This document shows, piece after piece, positions 34,568 through 42,060 of a stretch of 43,253 bases of DNA. Position numbers and translations under genes: made by a program. The notes under the pieces are model-generated. The model was not told the DNA's origin and did no database searches. It saw nothing but the letters and a program-made list of their open reading frames with translations. Each line of letters starts with the position of its first letter. Position 1 is the stretch's first letter. Source of the DNA: Paracoccaceae bacterium (GTDB lineage: Bacteria; Pseudomonadota; Alphaproteobacteria; Rhodobacterales; Rhodobacteraceae); the NCBI GenBank assembly GCA_947468085.1, contig CANIKY010000012.1, positions 1-43,253 of the forward strand, given 5' to 3'.

Positions 34568-35035
34568 TTGGCCCAAATTGTGCAGATTAGGGCGCTAGAG
34601 CAAAGTGATTTGACCGCCTTGTTGGCGATGGTGGTGGCTTTGACAAAGCACCACGGCGATGAAGCGCGCCTGACGCCCGAGAGCCTTGCGCGCGATTTTT
34701 TTGGCCCTGTGGCGTGGTATCATGGGCAGGTGGCGGTGCGCGGACCACAGGTTGTGGGCTATGCGGCCACCTTGCCCTTGGGGCGTTTGGGGGACGGCGC
34801 GCGGGGATTAGAGCTGCATCATCTTTTCGTGGAACCAACCGCGCGGCATCAGGGAGTGGGACGCCAGTTGGTGCGCGCGGTGGAGACATTGGGGCGCAAT
34901 CTTGGCTGCACCTATGTGATGATAGGCACCCATCCTGACAATCATGCAGCCCAAGGTTATTACCAGCACTTAGGCTATGCGCCCCATGCAAGCCTGGCCA
35001 AGCGCTTTTCCAAGCGCATGGATATTGCGCCTTAA
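34568..35035 (+). CDS. GNAT-family N-acetyltransferase
   Basis: A 155-residue GNAT acetyltransferase. The acetyl-CoA motif is seen in LELHHLFVEPTARHQGVGRQ (R-x-x-G-x-G type), followed by a strand (CTYVMIGTHPDN) and AAQGYYQHLGYAP. The start is TTG at 34568, supported by AAGAGGAGG 5 bp upstream; no in-frame ATG is near. The substrate is not predictable. It converges with the NDUFAF6-like gene and the two stop codons overlap by 4 bp. Confidence 0.88.
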   Translation: MAQIVQIRALEQSDLTALLAMVVALTKHHGDEARLTPESLARDFFGPVAWYHGQVAVRGPQVVGYAATLPLGRLGDGARGLELHHLFVEPTARHQGVGRQLVRAVETLGRNLGCTYVMIGTHPDNHAAQGYYQHLGYAPHASLAKRFSKRMDIAP

Positions 35036-35793
35036 AAACGCCCCGTGAAGCCCATCCAAACCAAAGCGCCCCGCCGGGTAAATTCGGACAAAGCGAGCGT
35101 GCCTTCGGCCACGCGGGTCGGATTGGCATAGGCTTGGCGCAGCAAAGGGCCCGCTTGCCACGCGACCAAGGCAGCGGGCGAACCCCGCCCAAAAGCGGCA
35201 CGCTGTTGGCGCGCGATGGCGAGGTGGTTCAACCCTTCGGCCGCCAAGATGCGCAGCGCCGTTGGGCTGGCGTCATAAAGCGGGATCACGTTGCGCGCCG
35301 CCAAAGCGGGCACAGCGCGCAGGTAACTGGCCAAGCCTGCGGCCCACCCCAAGGCACGAAAAGCGGTCTCTGCCACAGGATCGGCCCCCAAGGCGAGGGC
35401 GGCCGCCCAAAGCAGCGTGGCAGACGTGTCTTCGATATAGGCGTCAAACGCTGAGGCTGAGGCAAAGGGATCTCGGGCTATATCTCGCCGGCGGGCGTCT
35501 ATCATCCGGTCAAGAAGTTCTGCGAGCCCCGGCGTTTGGCCAAGAACAGCGTGCAGCGGGCCTGCAACCTCGTGCGCGGGGGGCTTTTCGGCCACCAGCA
35601 CATCGCGCCAGAACTGCAACCGCATCTCGGCAATAAGGGGCTGTGTGCTGACCCAAGGGGCACGGGCGATTTCCAGATTGAAGGCGTAGATCGGCCATAC
35701 CTTGGCCCGAACGGCAAGGGGGGCGGCCATGGTCGCGGCAAACCGGTCAGGATCGCCGCGCTCTACCAAACCGGCACAGGCTTGCAGCGTCAT
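35032..35793 (-). CDS. Squalene/phytoene synthase-fold protein resembling complex I assembly factor NDUFAF6
   Basis: A 253-residue protein of the squalene/phytoene synthase fold. The first aspartate-rich motif needed for prenyl synthesis is absent: the matching helix reads IYAFNLEIARAPWVSTQPLI, then EMRLQFWRDVL. This pattern (AFN-x-E-x-A, then MR-x-QFW) is the one I recall from mitochondrial NDUFAF6. The later segments IEDTSATLLW and GWAAGLASYLRAVPALAARN also fit. A role in complex I assembly is thus more likely than carotenoid or hopanoid synthesis; this is inference. The start MTLQACAGLVERG at 35793 lies 10 bp after the cimA stop; longer starts would overlap cimA. Confidence 0.78.
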   Translation of the reverse strand: MTLQACAGLVERGDPDRFAATMAAPLAVRAKVWPIYAFNLEIARAPWVSTQPLIAEMRLQFWRDVLVAEKPPAHEVAGPLHAVLGQTPGLAELLDRMIDARRRDIARDPFASASAFDAYIEDTSATLLWAAALALGADPVAETAFRALGWAAGLASYLRAVPALAARNVIPLYDASPTALRILAAEGLNHLAIARQQRAAFGRGSPAALVAWQAGPLLRQAYANPTRVAEGTLALSEFTRRGALVWMGFTGRF

Positions 35794-35803
35794 AGCACGC
35801 CCG

Positions 35804-37423
35804 TCATCCACCCAGCCCCACATCGCGCACCAGTTTCCACGTGATGGCATCCAACAGCGCCTCGAAACTGGCGTCGACGATATTGGCCGACACGCCCACC
35901 GTGCTCCACCGATGGCCGTTGGAATCTTCGCTATCTATGATCACCCGCGTGACAGCTTCGGTGCCGCCTTGGGTGATGCGCACCTTGAAATCGACCAGAT
36001 GCAAATCGTCGATCACCGCCTGATAGGGGCCCAGATCCTTGGCCAAGGCCTTGGACAGCGCGTTGATCGGGCCCCGATCCGATCCCGTCTCGTCCATGCT
36101 GTCGCTGACCGACATCATCACCTGATCACCGATCTTTACGACCACCACCGCTTCGGACAGCGTCACCGTGCCACCGGTCGCAGACCGCCGCCGCTCGACC
36201 GTTACGCGGTAGCGGTTCACCTCAAAGAAGGTGGGGCAAAGGCCCAGTTCACGCCGCGCCAAAAGCTCGAACGAGGCTTGCGCCCCGTCATAGGCATAGC
36301 CCTGATCCTCACGGTCTTTGACCACATCCAAGATGCGCGACAGGCGGTCATCGCCAGGGTTCAGCGCAATGCCGATGGCCGAAAGGCGGGCGCGCAGGTT
36401 GGATTGGCCGGCCTGATTGCTCATCGGGATGATGCGGGCATTGCCGATCAGGTCGGGGTCAACATGCTCGTAGGTGGCGGGGTTTTTCAAGATGGCGCTG
36501 GCATGCAAGCCCGCCTTATGGGCAAAGGCGCTGGCCCCGACGTAGGGCGACTGTCGCTGCGGCACGCGGTTCAGAATATCGTCCAGCATCCGACTGTCAC
36601 GCAGCAGACCGCGCAGGCCCTGAGCGGTTACGCCAGTGTCAAATTGGCTGGCATAGGGCTCTTTGAGCAGCAAAGTCGGGATCAGGCTTGTCAGATTGGC
36701 ATTGCCGCACCGCTCGCCCAAGCCGTTGAGCGTGCCTTGAATCTGGCGCACGCCTGCATCGACGGCGGCCAGCGAATTGGCCACAGCATTGCCGGTGTCA
36801 TCGTGGCAATGAATGCCCAACTGATCGCCAGAAATGCCAGACGCGATCACCTCGGCCACAATGCGCCCCACTTCGGCAGGCAGCGTGCCCCCATTGGTGT
36901 CGCACAACACCAACCACCGCGCCCCGGCATCGCGGGCTGCACGCAAGCAAGACAGCGCATAGGCCGGATTGGCCTTGTAACCGTCAAAGAAATGCTCGGC
37001 GTCAAACAGCGCCTCGCGGCCTTGTGCTGCCACATGGGCGAAGCTGTCGGCGATGGCTTGGCGGTTTTCCTCCAAGGTCACGCCCAGTGCTGTCGTCACA
37101 TGAAACTCATGACATTTGCCCACCAAACACACCGCAGGCGTGGCAGCATTCAGCACCGCCGCCAAAACATCGTCATTTGCGGCTGACCGCCCCACCCGCT
37201 TGGTCATCCCAAAGGCCGTCATCGTGGCGCGGGTGGCGGGTGGATTGGCGAAAAATTCCGAATCGGTCGGGTTCGCCCCCGGCCAGCCGCCTTCGATATA
37301 GTCCACGCCCAAAGCGTCCAGCGCCGCCGCGATCTGCAGCTTTTCCGCCGTGGAGAACTGCACGCCTTGGGTCTGCTGGCCATCGCGCAAGGTGGTGTCA
37401 AAGAGGTAGAGCCGTTCTTTCAT
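35804..37423 (-). CDS. cimA: Citramalate synthase
   Basis: Condenses pyruvate and acetyl-CoA to (R)-citramalate, the first step of the threonine-independent isoleucine route. The 539-residue protein has the catalytic signature LFDTTLRDGQQTQGVQFS, the family LGIHCHDDTGNAVANSL, then GTLNGLGERCGNANLTSLI, SAFAHKAGLHASA and a C-terminal LeuA-type regulatory domain (YDGAQASFELLARRELG). The DGQQT block and domain order favour CimA over 2-isopropylmalate synthase. It follows cysS by 79 bp and precedes the NDUFAF6-like gene. Confidence 0.93.
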   Translation of the reverse strand: MKERLYLFDTTLRDGQQTQGVQFSTAEKLQIAAALDALGVDYIEGGWPGANPTDSEFFANPPATRATMTAFGMTKRVGRSAANDDVLAAVLNAATPAVCLVGKCHEFHVTTALGVTLEENRQAIADSFAHVAAQGREALFDAEHFFDGYKANPAYALSCLRAARDAGARWLVLCDTNGGTLPAEVGRIVAEVIASGISGDQLGIHCHDDTGNAVANSLAAVDAGVRQIQGTLNGLGERCGNANLTSLIPTLLLKEPYASQFDTGVTAQGLRGLLRDSRMLDDILNRVPQRQSPYVGASAFAHKAGLHASAILKNPATYEHVDPDLIGNARIIPMSNQAGQSNLRARLSAIGIALNPGDDRLSRILDVVKDREDQGYAYDGAQASFELLARRELGLCPTFFEVNRYRVTVERRRSATGGTVTLSEAVVVVKIGDQVMMSVSDSMDETGSDRGPINALSKALAKDLGPYQAVIDDLHLVDFKVRITQGGTEAVTRVIIDSEDSNGHRWSTVGVSANIVDASFEALLDAITWKLVRDVGLGG

Positions 37424-37434
37424 GGTCTTAGCCC

Positions 37435-37455
37435 TTCATCTTGGCGCAAATACTC
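37435..37455 (-). repeat. Dispersed intergenic box, copy F
   Basis: On the minus strand this reads GAGTATTTGCGCCAAGATGAA. It is preceded by CCAAGAT, a partial second copy of its own right half. It lies between the hairpin at 37482-37500 and the cimA start (37423), the same hairpin-box-gene order seen at copy B. Confidence 0.8.
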
Positions 37456-37481
37456 ATCTTGGATTGGCCCCGCTGCGCCCC

Positions 37482-37500
37482 GATTTTTCGGCGAAAAATC
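37482..37500. terminator. Hairpin GATTTTT-CGGCG-AAAAATC after cysS
   Basis: A perfect inverted repeat whose arms can extend to 9 bp around a single base. It begins 2 bp after the cysS stop on the minus strand. Its TTTTC-GCG-AAAA-like core resembles the triple array at 2301-2372 and a smaller hairpin at 39027-39040. The stem's own A/T runs could supply the U-tract for termination in either direction. Confidence 0.7.
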
Positions 37501-37502
37501 CT

Positions 37503-38894
37503 TCATCCCAGCGCCCCTAACTTTGCGGCATCAAACCGCACACTTGGCACAAGGTCGATCCCCGCTTTGCTCATGCGCACATCGACACCCGCCGCCACCA
37601 AGACCGCCTTCAGCGCATCTACCGCTGCAAAATCCTTCGTCGCGACCGCCATTTGGCGCAATTGCGCCAATTGCGCCGCCCAAGGCGACAAGTCAACCGT
37701 TGCAGCCCAAGCGCCCTGATCCGCCCCGAGCACTCCCAAAAACTGCGCCGAGGCCAAAAGCCCCGCATAATCCCCCCGCGCCGCCGCCGCATGCAATTCC
37801 GCCACAGCCGCAGAGGTGTTTAAATCATCCGACAGCGCAGAAATAACAGCCGGCAGCGGGCTTTGCGCGGGCTCGATGCCCGTGACAAGCCCTCGCCACT
37901 TGCGCAAGGCGGCTTCGGCTTGTGCGGCTTTCTCTGCCGTCCAGTCCATCGGCTTGCTGTAATGCGTGCCCAAAAACACCAGCCGGATCATCTCTCCGGG
38001 CACGCCCTTGTCCAGCAAATCGCGCACGGTGAAGAAATTGCCCAAGCTTTTGGACATCTTCTTGCCCTCGACCTGCAACATTTCGTTGTGCATCCAGACC
38101 TTGGCAAAGCCTTCATCCGGATGGGCGCAGTGGCTTTGGGCGATTTCGTTTTCGTGGTGGGGAAATTGCAGATCCAATCCCCCGCCGTGAATGTCAAAGG
38201 CAGCGCCCAGCAACTCATGGCTCATGGCCGAGCATTCAATATGCCACCCCGGCCGCCCGCGCCCCCAAGGGCTGTCCCACCCCGGCAAATCGGCGTCAGA
38301 GGGTTTCCACAGCACAAAATCCATCGGATCTTCTTTGAAAGGCGCCACTTCCACACGCGCGCCTGCGATCATATCGTCAACCGAGCGCCCCGACAAAGCG
38401 CCGTAGGCGGCATAAGAGCGCACGCGAAACAGCACATGGCCGTCTTTGGCATAGGCATGCCCGCTTGCCACCAAACTTTGGATCATGACGATCATCTGGG
38501 CGATAAAGTCGGTGGCGCGTGGTTCCAGCGAGGGGCGCAAGGCACCCAAGGCGTCCATATCGGCGTGGTACCAGCCGATGGTTTCTTCCGTCCGCTCGCG
38601 GATCAGCGCCTCAAGCGGGCGCGCATCGCCTGCCGCTTTGCGGGCTTGGGCGGTGGCGTTGATCTTATCATCAACATCGGTAAAGTTGCGCGCATAGGTC
38701 ACATGATCAGCCCCATACACATGACGCAGCAGGCGATAAAGCACGTCAAACACCACAACGGGGCGCGCATTGCCCAAATGGGCGCGGTCATAAACCGTGG
38801 GACCGCAGACATACATGCGCACGTTCAACGGATCAATCGGGGCGAAAATCTCTTTCGTCCGCGTGGCCGTGTTGTGCAACTGGATCGTGGTCAT
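37503..38894 (-). CDS. cysS: Cysteinyl-tRNA synthetase
   Basis: Charges tRNA-Cys. The 463-residue class I synthetase has [18 protein letters not shown] (zinc cysteine and HIGH-type motif), [42 protein letters not shown] (further zinc ligands) and [11 protein letters not shown]. The C-terminal helical domain follows. The start at 38894 has GGAGG close upstream. The hairpin GATTTTT-CGGCG-AAAAATC begins 2 bp after its stop. Confidence 0.97.
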   Translation of the reverse strand: MTTIQLHNTATRTKEIFAPIDPLNVRMYVCGPTVYDRAHLGNARPVVVFDVLYRLLRHVYGADHVTYARNFTDVDDKINATAQARKAAGDARPLEALIRERTEETIGWYHADMDALGALRPSLEPRATDFIAQMIVMIQSLVASGHAYAKDGHVLFRVRSYAAYGALSGRSVDDMIAGARVEVAPFKEDPMDFVLWKPSDADLPGWDSPWGRGRPGWHIECSAMSHELLGAAFDIHGGGLDLQFPHHENEIAQSHCAHPDEGFAKVWMHNEMLQVEGKKMSKSLGNFFTVRDLLDKGVPGEMIRLVFLGTHYSKPMDWTAEKAAQAEAALRKWRGLVTGIEPAQSPLPAVISALSDDLNTSAAVAELHAAAARGDYAGLLASAQFLGVLGADQGAWAATVDLSPWAAQLAQLRQMAVATKDFAAVDALKAVLVAAGVDVRMSKAGIDLVPSVRFDAAKLGALG

Positions 38895-39152
38895 GGTCCC
38901 TCCAAACGTCCTGTAGCCCCTATCGGGCGGACCTTTTCGTTCTGAAGGACGAAATGACGGGCCCGCCTGACAAAGTCAGCCGGTAATGCAAGCGGTGCAG
39001 ATGGTGTTTTTGCGCGTCATGGGGGGCTTTTAGCGAAAAGGGCGGGCCAAACCAAGGGGAAAGTTCATCAGGGGGCTGTTGCCTTGCACCCCCCTTGCCA
39101 AGGCGCATCCCCTCTGCGTTCATCGCGCCAAACTGCAGCAAGGGACCATGCC
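38895..39152. other. 258-bp divergent intergenic region between cysS and the decarboxylase gene
   Basis: No convincing gene is seen. A minus-strand open frame from 39246 reaches 38920 but overlaps the decarboxylase start and matches nothing I know. Two small dyads are visible: TTTCGTTC/GGACGAAA at 38935-38954 (one G-T pair, 4-nt loop) and CTTTT-AGCG-AAAAG at 39027-39040, the latter like the hairpins at 2.3 and 37.5 kb. It holds the ribosome-binding sites of both flanking genes. No tRNA was recognised. Confidence 0.6.
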
Positions 39153-40532
39153 ATGAACCACGACGACCTGCGCCACTGGTCCAAACGCGCCGCCGATTGG
39201 GCACATGACTATCACGCAGGCTTGCGGGGCAAACCGGTGCGCGCACCTTTGATCCCCGGTGCTATCGCGCGCCAGTTGCCGACCCAACCGCCCGAGATGG
39301 CAGAGCCGATGGAGACCATCTTCGCCGATTTTGACCGCATCGTGCCCCCCGGCCTGACCCATTGGCAACACCCGCGCTTTTTTGCCTATTTTCCCGCCAA
39401 TGCCTCACCGGCCTCGATGTTGGCAGAGCAGTTGGCGAATGCTATCGCCGCCCAAGGGATGCTGTGGCAAACCTCGCCCGCTGTGACAGAGATTGAACAG
39501 GTCATGGTCGATTGGCTGCGCCAATCTTTGGGCTTGCCTGTGGAATTTACCGGCACGATCCATGACAGCGCCACGACCGCCACTCTGTCGGCCATCTTGA
39601 CGATGCGCGAGCAAGCGCTGGATTGGGCGGGGCTGACCAAGGGGTTGCAGGGCCAACCACGTTTGCGGATTTATGCCAGCGATCAGACGCATTCGTCGGT
39701 GGATAAGGCGATGAGAATTGCGGGTTTGGGCCAAGACAATCTGGTCAAGATCGCCACTGATGCAACCTTGTCGATGACCCCGTCTGCCCTGCAAGCGGCC
39801 ATCATGGCCGATCTGGCGGCAGGTTTTGTGCCTGCGGGGGTGGTTTTATGTGCGGGGGGCACCTCTGTCGGGGCGTTTGACCGGATGGGGGAGTGTATCA
39901 GGGTGGCCAAGGCGCATGACCTGCCCGTGCATGTTGATGCGGCTTGGGCGGGGTCTGCGATGATCTGCCCCGAATTTCGCAGCCTTTGGGCGGGGCTGGA
40001 GGGGGCTGATAGCATTGTCTTTAACCCCCACAAATGGCTGGGGGCGCAGTTTGACTGCGCGGTGCAGTTTCTGCGCGACCCCGGCCCGCAGGTGAAAACC
40101 CTTGGCCTGCGGCCCAGCTATCTGCAAACGGCGGGCCGCGAAGAGGTGGTGAATTTCAACGAATGGACCGTGCCCTTGGGACGGCGCTTTCGCGCGCTGA
40201 AACTGTGGTTCACCCTGCGCGCCTATGGGCTAGAGGGGCTGCGGGGGCGTATTCGCAACCATGTGGCTTGGGCGCAGGATTTGGCCTTGACCTTGGGCAA
40301 AGTGGCGGGGGTTGAGATTGTCACCCCGCCATCGTTATCGCTGTTCACCTTTGCCTTGGGCAGCGATGCCGCCACCGAAGCGCTGCTGACGCGCATCAAC
40401 GACGATGGCCGCATCTATCTGACCCAAACCCGCCATCAGGGCCGCTTTGTCATTCGCGTGCAGGTGGGGCAGTTTGATTGCACGGTGGAAGATGTGCAGA
40501 TGGTGGAACTTGTCGTGCGCGCGTTACTTTAA
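39153..40532 (+). CDS. PLP-dependent amino acid decarboxylase, group II (aromatic-L-amino-acid decarboxylase-like)
   Basis: A 459-residue fold-type I decarboxylase. The N-terminus has THWQHPRFFAYFPANASP, typical of aromatic-amino-acid decarboxylases. The PLP region follows: HDSATTATLSAI, the DQTHSSVDKAMRIAGL histidine that stacks on PLP, HVDAAWAGSAMICPEF, and the Schiff-base lysine in FNPHKWLGAQFDCA. It would release CO2 from Trp, Tyr, Phe or dopa-type substrates; the substrate is not certain. The start at 39153 has AAGGGA about 7 bp upstream. It converges with a flavin-dependent halogenase gene, a suggestive but unproven pairing. Confidence 0.9.
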   Translation: MNHDDLRHWSKRAADWAHDYHAGLRGKPVRAPLIPGAIARQLPTQPPEMAEPMETIFADFDRIVPPGLTHWQHPRFFAYFPANASPASMLAEQLANAIAAQGMLWQTSPAVTEIEQVMVDWLRQSLGLPVEFTGTIHDSATTATLSAILTMREQALDWAGLTKGLQGQPRLRIYASDQTHSSVDKAMRIAGLGQDNLVKIATDATLSMTPSALQAAIMADLAAGFVPAGVVLCAGGTSVGAFDRMGECIRVAKAHDLPVHVDAAWAGSAMICPEFRSLWAGLEGADSIVFNPHKWLGAQFDCAVQFLRDPGPQVKTLGLRPSYLQTAGREEVVNFNEWTVPLGRRFRALKLWFTLRAYGLEGLRGRIRNHVAWAQDLALTLGKVAGVEIVTPPSLSLFTFALGSDAATEALLTRINDDGRIYLTQTRHQGRFVIRVQVGQFDCTVEDVQMVELVVRALL

Positions 40533-40575
40533 GAAGCCCGTACAACCCGATTTATCTGCAAGGTTTTTTAAACCC

Positions 40576-42060
40576 TCACCCCGCTGACAAGCTGCCAAGC
40601 CATGCGCGGTGCGGGGCGCATTGGCTGGCGGCACGGGTGTAATCGCGCACAAGGCTGGCATGGGCCAAGCGGGTTTTGTCGCGCAGCGCGGGGGATTTTT
40701 CCATCTCGGTCTTGGCGGCAGCGCGGTTGAGCAGGCCTAGGCCGTCCAGCACGGGCGTATAAAGCTGGCCTTGCAAATGCGGCAGGCCCAAGGGAAACGG
40801 GTCGAAATCCTGCGCTTGCGGCAAGCGGGTTTGCCACAGGGCCAGCCTGTCGCGCACAACCTGCGGATGGCTGTCCGCCACATCGCGCCAAAAGGGCGAA
40901 TCGCGCCGTTCGCTGACATAGTGCAGGCGGATGAAATCGCGAAAGTCGTCGACCTGACGGGCCACGGCGGCGTTATACAGCCCCTGCCCTGTCGGATGGC
41001 CCAGCCATTCGGCCAAAAGCATCAACTGAACGATGGTGCCGTGGATCGATGTCGCCTCTAGGGGTTCCAGAAAGCTGGAAGACAGGCCCAAGGCCACGCA
41101 ATTGCCGATCCACGCCGATTTCAGACGGCCCGCATCAATGGCGATGTCATTGCGGGGGTGGATTTCGTGGCCAAGGGCGGCTTCGACCTCGGCCTTGGCT
41201 TGGTCTTTAGTGATGTGGGCGTCGGAATAGACATAGCCCATGCCAAAGCGGTCTTGGGTGGGGATTTGCCAGATCCAGCCGTTCTTTTGCGCCCAAGCGG
41301 TGGTGCAGGGCGCAATCTCGGCCCCGTCTTTCAGATCAACCCAAAAGGGCATCGCGCGGTTGACGGGCAGCATTTGGGCGTAGCTGAGCCATTCTGCCCC
41401 CAAGGGGCCAATCAAGGCGCGGCGAAAGCCGCTGCAATCCAGAAAGAAATCGCCTTCTACCCGCCCACCGCTGTCCATAACCAAGGCCGTGATGCCGCCC
41501 TCGCCCGTTTCCACCGACAAAACCTGATCGTCGATCACGGCTATGCCCTTGGCCTTCTTGCGCAGCCAAGCGCCCGCGCGGGCCTGATCGAAGTGAAAGG
41601 CGTGGTGAAAGGGGCCAGCGGCAATGCTGCGGCCCTCTTTCATCGCCACGGGGGCGCGGTTGGCGTTGAGCAAGTGCTGGAACAAATGCGCCTCGGCCAC
41701 GGGGCGGGCGGCGGCGACGGCATAGGTGTCAAGCGCAAGACCAGGCGTCAGCAGCGAGGGGTCATCAATCGGCCCGTCATAGCTGTGCCCCACCTTGCGC
41801 CAATCGCGGTGGCGGATGGCATATTTGATCGTCGCACCGCTTTCGCGCAAGAACTCGGCCTCGTCTAGGCCGAGGTGTTTGAGCATTTGGCGAAAGACGG
41901 CGGTTGATCCTTCGCCCACGCCAATCGTGCCGATTTTAGAGGATTCGATCACGGTGATCTTGCTCCCCCAACCTTTGCGCCCCGCCACATCGGCCAGCAT
42001 CAGGGCGGCCAGCCAACCGGCTGTGCCGCCGCCGACGATAACCAGATGGCGCGGTGCCAT
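40576..42060 (-). CDS. Flavin-dependent (tryptophan-type) halogenase
   Basis: A 494-residue enzyme of the tryptophan halogenase family. It has the FAD motif LVIVGGGTAGWLAALMLA, IGVGEGSTAVFRQML, a lysine at the place of the catalytic chloramine lysine (ESGATIKYAIRHRDW), the WIWQIP motif that keeps the halogenase from acting as a monooxygenase, and SSFLEPLEATSIHG. Activity on free Trp, a peptide or another aromatic cannot be told. The start overlaps the melA stop by one base (TGATG), so the two are cotranslated. Family members beside sugar-use genes are known to me from other proteobacteria, but their role is unsettled. A flavin reductase partner is needed in trans. Confidence 0.9.
   Translation of the reverse strand: MAPRHLVIVGGGTAGWLAALMLADVAGRKGWGSKITVIESSKIGTIGVGEGSTAVFRQMLKHLGLDEAEFLRESGATIKYAIRHRDWRKVGHSYDGPIDDPSLLTPGLALDTYAVAAARPVAEAHLFQHLLNANRAPVAMKEGRSIAAGPFHHAFHFDQARAGAWLRKKAKGIAVIDDQVLSVETGEGGITALVMDSGGRVEGDFFLDCSGFRRALIGPLGAEWLSYAQMLPVNRAMPFWVDLKDGAEIAPCTTAWAQKNGWIWQIPTQDRFGMGYVYSDAHITKDQAKAEVEAALGHEIHPRNDIAIDAGRLKSAWIGNCVALGLSSSFLEPLEATSIHGTIVQLMLLAEWLGHPTGQGLYNAAVARQVDDFRDFIRLHYVSERRDSPFWRDVADSHPQVVRDRLALWQTRLPQAQDFDPFPLGLPHLQGQLYTPVLDGLGLLNRAAAKTEMEKSPALRDKTRLAHASLVRDYTRAASQCAPHRAWLGSLSAG

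Noticed and set aside
35032-35793. Phytoene or squalene synthase for carotenoids or hopanoids
   Set aside because: The first aspartate-rich motif is missing and no other crt or hpn gene is nearby. The NDUFAF6-like pattern fits better.
38895-39152. tRNA or small RNA gene in the largest intergenic gap
   Set aside because: No T-loop GGTTCGAATCC-like sequence or cloverleaf arms were found. The small dyads alone do not support an RNA gene.
38920-39246. Minus-strand frame of 108 codons upstream of cysS
   Set aside because: It overlaps the start of the decarboxylase gene, has Arg/Pro-rich composition typical of shadow frames, and matches no known family.
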